Shown here piece by piece: positions 5,008 through 6,346 of a stretch of DNA of 6,346 bases. The stretch covers positions 1-6,346 of the forward strand of contig CAZMQI010000059.1 in assembly GCA_964568585.1 (NCBI GenBank), in the 5' to 3' direction. The notes below the pieces were generated by a model. It worked only from the letters and a program-made list of their open reading frames with translations, made no database searches and was not told the DNA's origin. Source of the DNA: RGZA01 sp964568585. GTDB taxonomy: Bacteria; Pseudomonadota; Alphaproteobacteria; UBA9219; RGZA01. Numbering within the stretch: the stretch's first letter is position 1; every line of letters starts with the position of its first letter. Both the position numbers and the translations under genes were made by a program.

Positions 5008-5235
5008 ATGGCATTAGGTCAGCGTATAGTAGCTCTTCACAAACGGCACGAATGGTTAGACGAAGTCTTGGTAGAGGAAATGCATCACCCTCACCCGGAT
5101 GAAATCAGAATGGCCCAAATCAAAAAGTCGAAACTGCGCGTCAAAGACGAAATTCAACAACTGGAAAAAATGGAAGGCCGCTATCTTCGTGCAATAAGCA
5201 ACGAAGAACATCAGAAAAAAGCGGTGCGGCACTAG
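5008..5235 (+). CDS. DUF465 (YdcH-like) small protein, second copy
   Basis: A 75-aa protein with the DUF465 pattern: LHKRHEWLDEVLVEEMHHPH (10-29), PDEIRMAQIKKSKLRVKDEI (30-49), then QQLEKME and a charged tail of about 20 residues not seen in the other copy. Like its relative at 3180-3380 it should form a short helical hairpin; the family role is unknown. The start is very clear: AAGGAGG (4996-5002) lies five bases before the ATG at 5008, the strongest Shine-Dalgarno in the window, which suggests high expression. It is followed by a hairpin overlapping the stop and an intrinsic terminator, so it is probably a monocistronic unit. It is similar but not identical to the first copy (IKKSKLRVKDEI against LKKRKLQLKDDI), so the two are paralogues flanking pfk. 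Confidence 0.88.
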   Translation: MALGQRIVALHKRHEWLDEVLVEEMHHPHPDEIRMAQIKKSKLRVKDEIQQLEKMEGRYLRAISNEEHQKKAVRH

Positions 5236-5259
5236 CAGCAAATAATGCACGCGCACCGC
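5221..5259 (+). repeat. GC-rich hairpin overlapping the DUF465 stop codon
   Basis: GCGGTGCG (5221-5228) pairs with CGCACCGC (5252-5259), an 8-bp perfect stem that can be extended by GCA/TGC (5229-5231 with 5246-5248) across a small bulge. It spans the stop codon and has no U-tract, so it may protect the mRNA 3' end rather than terminate. Confidence 0.45.
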
Positions 5260-5290
5260 CCGTAAGCGCCTCTTGACTTAACCTTCAACA

Positions 5291-5324
5291 AAACCCCGCT
5301 CACATCTGCGAGCGGGGTTTTTAT
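5291..5324 (+). terminator. Rho-independent terminator after the second DUF465 gene
   Basis: An 11-bp perfect stem AAACCCCGCTC (5291-5301) with GAGCGGGGTTT (5310-5320), an 8-base loop, and a T-rich tail TTTTTATTT. It lies 55 bp after the stop codon. The A-rich left arm means it could work in both directions, but no minus-strand gene ends here. Confidence 0.92.
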
Positions 5325-5351
5325 TTGGCTAATCGTTATGCCTCAATGAAG

Positions 5352-5410
5352 ATAGATAAAATGCCATCTATTAAATAGATAAAATGCAATCAATGATTAA
5401 TTAAGCATTG
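5352..5410. promoter_or_regulatory. Operator-like repeats before the Pro/Ala-rich gene
   Basis: ATAGATAAAATGC occurs twice as a perfect 13-bp direct repeat at 5352-5364 and 5375-5387, a 23-bp offset (about two helical turns). The 15-bp palindrome ATCTATT-A-AATAGAT (5366-5380) overlaps the second copy. Next comes a 20-bp near-palindrome CAATGATTAATTAAGCATTG (5391-5410) with one mismatched pair around TTAATTAA. Such clustered dyads ahead of a gene are typical of regulator binding sites; the regulator is unknown. Confidence 0.45.
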
Positions 5411-5422
5411 AATATCGCATTG

Positions 5423-5428
5423 TATATT
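5423..5428 (+). promoter_or_regulatory. Candidate -10 element for a leaderless transcript
   Basis: TATATT ends seven bases before the ATG at 5436, which places the expected transcription start at or next to that ATG. No recognisable -35 is present at 16-18 bp; that position falls in or just beside the 5391-5410 dyad. Confidence 0.3.
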
Positions 5429-5435
5429 TTTGGAT

Positions 5436-6071
5436 ATGGAAACAGATGCACCTGCAATGTCGGTGATGCCAGGCAGATCAACGCCCTTTCGGCGCTTTGG
5501 TTTATTGCCCGGCGCTGTAGAACCGCCACCCATGTCAAGGCGACCAGTCGTTACGCCGCCACCCGTAGCGGCAGTCGAACCAGAAGCAGCGCCAGTTGCT
5601 TTGCCGCCTGCTGCGCCTGCGGTTGCGGCACCACCTGCTGCGCCTGCGGCGCGCCCAACCGCACGCATTCCAAATAGACAAGCCGCCCCACAAGGCGTGG
5701 ACAAATGGCAACATAATAATGCGCTTGCACTTGGCGTGCTGACCGGCAGTGAAAATGCAGAAGACCGTGCCAAAAAAATTGCTGAGTATATGAAAAAAGC
5801 TGGCGCAACTGGTACAGATGAAGCGGCCTTTACAGCGCAGCTTCATAAAGACGCGATTGCCGCACAGCGGCTGATGAAATCCCAAGGATTACCCGTTGGC
5901 ACGATTGACGGAAAGCTTGGAGATATCAGTGCGGCTGCAATCGAAGCAGGACGCCAGCGCTTACCTGAAGCTGCAAGAGACACTCCACCAATCGATTTAT
6001 TGCGTCAGGCACAAGCCGCCTCACCTGTAAGAGTGGCTGTTCGACCCACCCCGCCAGCTGGCCCACGTTAG
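5436..6071 (+). CDS. Pro/Ala-rich protein with a peptidoglycan-binding-like C-terminal segment
   Basis: A 211-aa protein I do not recognise as a whole. Residues 1-28 contain RSTPFRRFGLLPG. Residues about 29-76 are low-complexity Pro/Ala-rich, probably a disordered linker, with a 9-residue duplication (PPAAPAVAA then PPAAPAARP). A predicted helical part follows from about residue 89 (DKWQHNNALALGVLTG, then RAKKIAEYMKKAG). Residues about 140-176 (IAAQRLMKSQGLPVGTIDG, then KLGDISAAAIEAGRQRL) resemble the PG_binding_1 repeat, in which a helix is followed by G-x-IDG-x-x-G. The tail is Pro-rich again. No signal peptide or membrane segment is seen, so a periplasmic role would need another export route. 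The start is uncertain: ATG 5436 has no Shine-Dalgarno; TTG 5430 and ATGs at 5457 and 5466 are alternatives. Between two intrinsic terminators, it is a single-gene unit. Confidence 0.72.
   Translation: METDAPAMSVMPGRSTPFRRFGLLPGAVEPPPMSRRPVVTPPPVAAVEPEAAPVALPPAAPAVAAPPAAPAARPTARIPNRQAAPQGVDKWQHNNALALGVLTGSENAEDRAKKIAEYMKKAGATGTDEAAFTAQLHKDAIAAQRLMKSQGLPVGTIDGKLGDISAAAIEAGRQRLPEAARDTPPIDLLRQAQAASPVRVAVRPTPPAGPR
5607..5649 (+). repeat. Internal 27-bp-period duplication in the Pro/Ala linker
   Basis: The 16-base sequence CCTGCTGCGCCTGCGG occurs at 5607-5622 and again at 5634-5649, offset by 27 bp (nine codons). It is in frame and explains the repeated PPAAPA peptide. This is a likely slippage hotspot for linker length variation. 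Confidence 0.7.
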
Positions 6072-6106
6072 CGTTACATATTATTTTATGCTTATAAACC
6101 CATCCC

Positions 6107-6132
6107 AACCCCGCTGGTTTGCGGGGTTTTTT
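6107..6132 (+). terminator. Rho-independent terminator after the Pro/Ala-rich gene
   Basis: An 8-bp perfect stem AACCCCGC (6107-6114) with GCGGGGTT (6121-6128), a 6-base loop TGGTTT, and a run of six T residues (6127-6132). It lies 35 bp after the stop codon. Confidence 0.92.
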
Positions 6133-6145
6133 ATTGCTCTTTTAT

Positions 6146-6174
6146 TTGAGCATGCGCCTGATAATGTCTATAAA
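6146..6174 (+). promoter_or_regulatory. Sigma70-like promoter for the AHSA1-family gene
   Basis: TTGAGC (6146-6151) and TATAAA (6169-6174) are separated by exactly 17 bp, directly after the preceding terminator and 24 bp before the next start codon. This is the best-spaced housekeeping-type promoter in the window. Confidence 0.6.
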
Positions 6175-6198
6175 GAAGCATCACAGGAAGGAAACCAC

Positions 6199-6346
6199 AT
6201 GACCCAACCACAGTTTAATATTACCCGCACTTTTGATGCGCCGCGCGAATTGGTATGGAACGCATGGACTGACCCCAAGAAATTTGGTCAATGGTTTGGT
6301 CCACGTGGGTTTAGTGCCACCTGCAAAACTTTCGATTTGCGCCCGG
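6199..6346 (+). CDS. AHSA1/SRPBCC-domain protein, N-terminal part (truncated by window edge)
   Basis: Forty-nine complete codons run to the right edge. The sequence has the start typical of the Aha1-C-terminal-like (AHSA1) branch of the START/SRPBCC fold: FNITRTFDAPRELVWNAWTD (6-25), then KKFGQWFGPRGFSATCKTFD. These proteins form a helix-grip fold with a hydrophobic cavity; bacterial members have mostly unknown ligands. The start is supported by AAGGA (6188-6192) six bases before the ATG, and by a well-placed promoter. The C-terminus is beyond the window, so a fusion or defect there cannot be excluded. Confidence 0.92.
   Translation, partial: MTQPQFNITRTFDAPRELVWNAWTDPKKFGQWFGPRGFSATCKTFDLRP

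Noticed and set aside
5291..6128. Shared AACCCCGC/GCGGGGTT stems of the two terminators as a repeat pair flanking the Pro/Ala-rich gene
   Set aside because: Similar GC stems are common in intrinsic terminators. Loops and flanks differ, so there is no evidence for a mobile unit.
1..6346. tRNA, rRNA, CRISPR array or classical insertion sequence
   Set aside because: I found no cloverleaf with a CCA-type acceptor, no regularly spaced repeat array, and no transposase-like protein in any frame.

Overview
The window looks like a piece of an alphaproteobacterial chromosome of moderate GC (about 53% in three hand-counted fumC lines). The clues are the gene families. Two DUF465/YdcH small proteins, a DUF1192 small protein and an RHH_4-type ribbon-helix-helix protein next to fumC are all typical of Alphaproteobacteria. 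The fumC and 6-phosphofructokinase genes mark it as a housekeeping region. I cannot name a genus.

Layout, left to right. Positions 1-282 (minus) hold the N-terminal part of a dGTPase-like HD hydrolase (dgt), which runs off the left edge. It is divergent from fumC (412-1830, plus), a complete class II fumarase. Directly after fumC lies a compact unit of about 381 bp (1836-2216). It is a 98-aa single-domain GIY-YIG nuclease gene enclosed by two inverted copies of a 35-bp hairpin repeat (32/35 identical, with a compensatory base-pair change and GNRA-type loops). An RHH protein gene (2222-2425) starts five bases beyond the second copy. Its stop abuts the stop of a convergent DUF1192 gene (2426-2608, minus). 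Next comes a short, catalytically degenerate GGDEF-like protein (2665-3183), whose stop overlaps that of a convergent DUF465 gene (3180-3380, minus). Then come a complete 6-phosphofructokinase (3553-4653), a 354-bp AT-rich spacer rich in dyad symmetry, and a second DUF465 gene (5008-5235) with a strong Shine-Dalgarno and an intrinsic terminator. After that is a Pro/Ala-rich protein with a peptidoglycan-binding-like segment (5436-6071), preceded by operator-like repeats and followed by a second terminator. The 5' end of an AHSA1/SRPBCC gene (6199 to the edge) closes the window.

fumC (TCA cycle) and pfk (glycolysis) are metabolic, but the gene orders do not form one pathway operon. Most genes look like short independent units, several arranged tail-to-tail with no space between stops.

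The strongest unusual signal is the GIY-YIG gene boxed by inverted REP-like hairpins and lower in GC (about 38%) than its surroundings. It resembles a small mobile or domesticated cassette, analogous in layout to REP/RAYT units but with a GIY-YIG nuclease instead of a transposase. Mobility is inference; the repeat architecture is directly visible.
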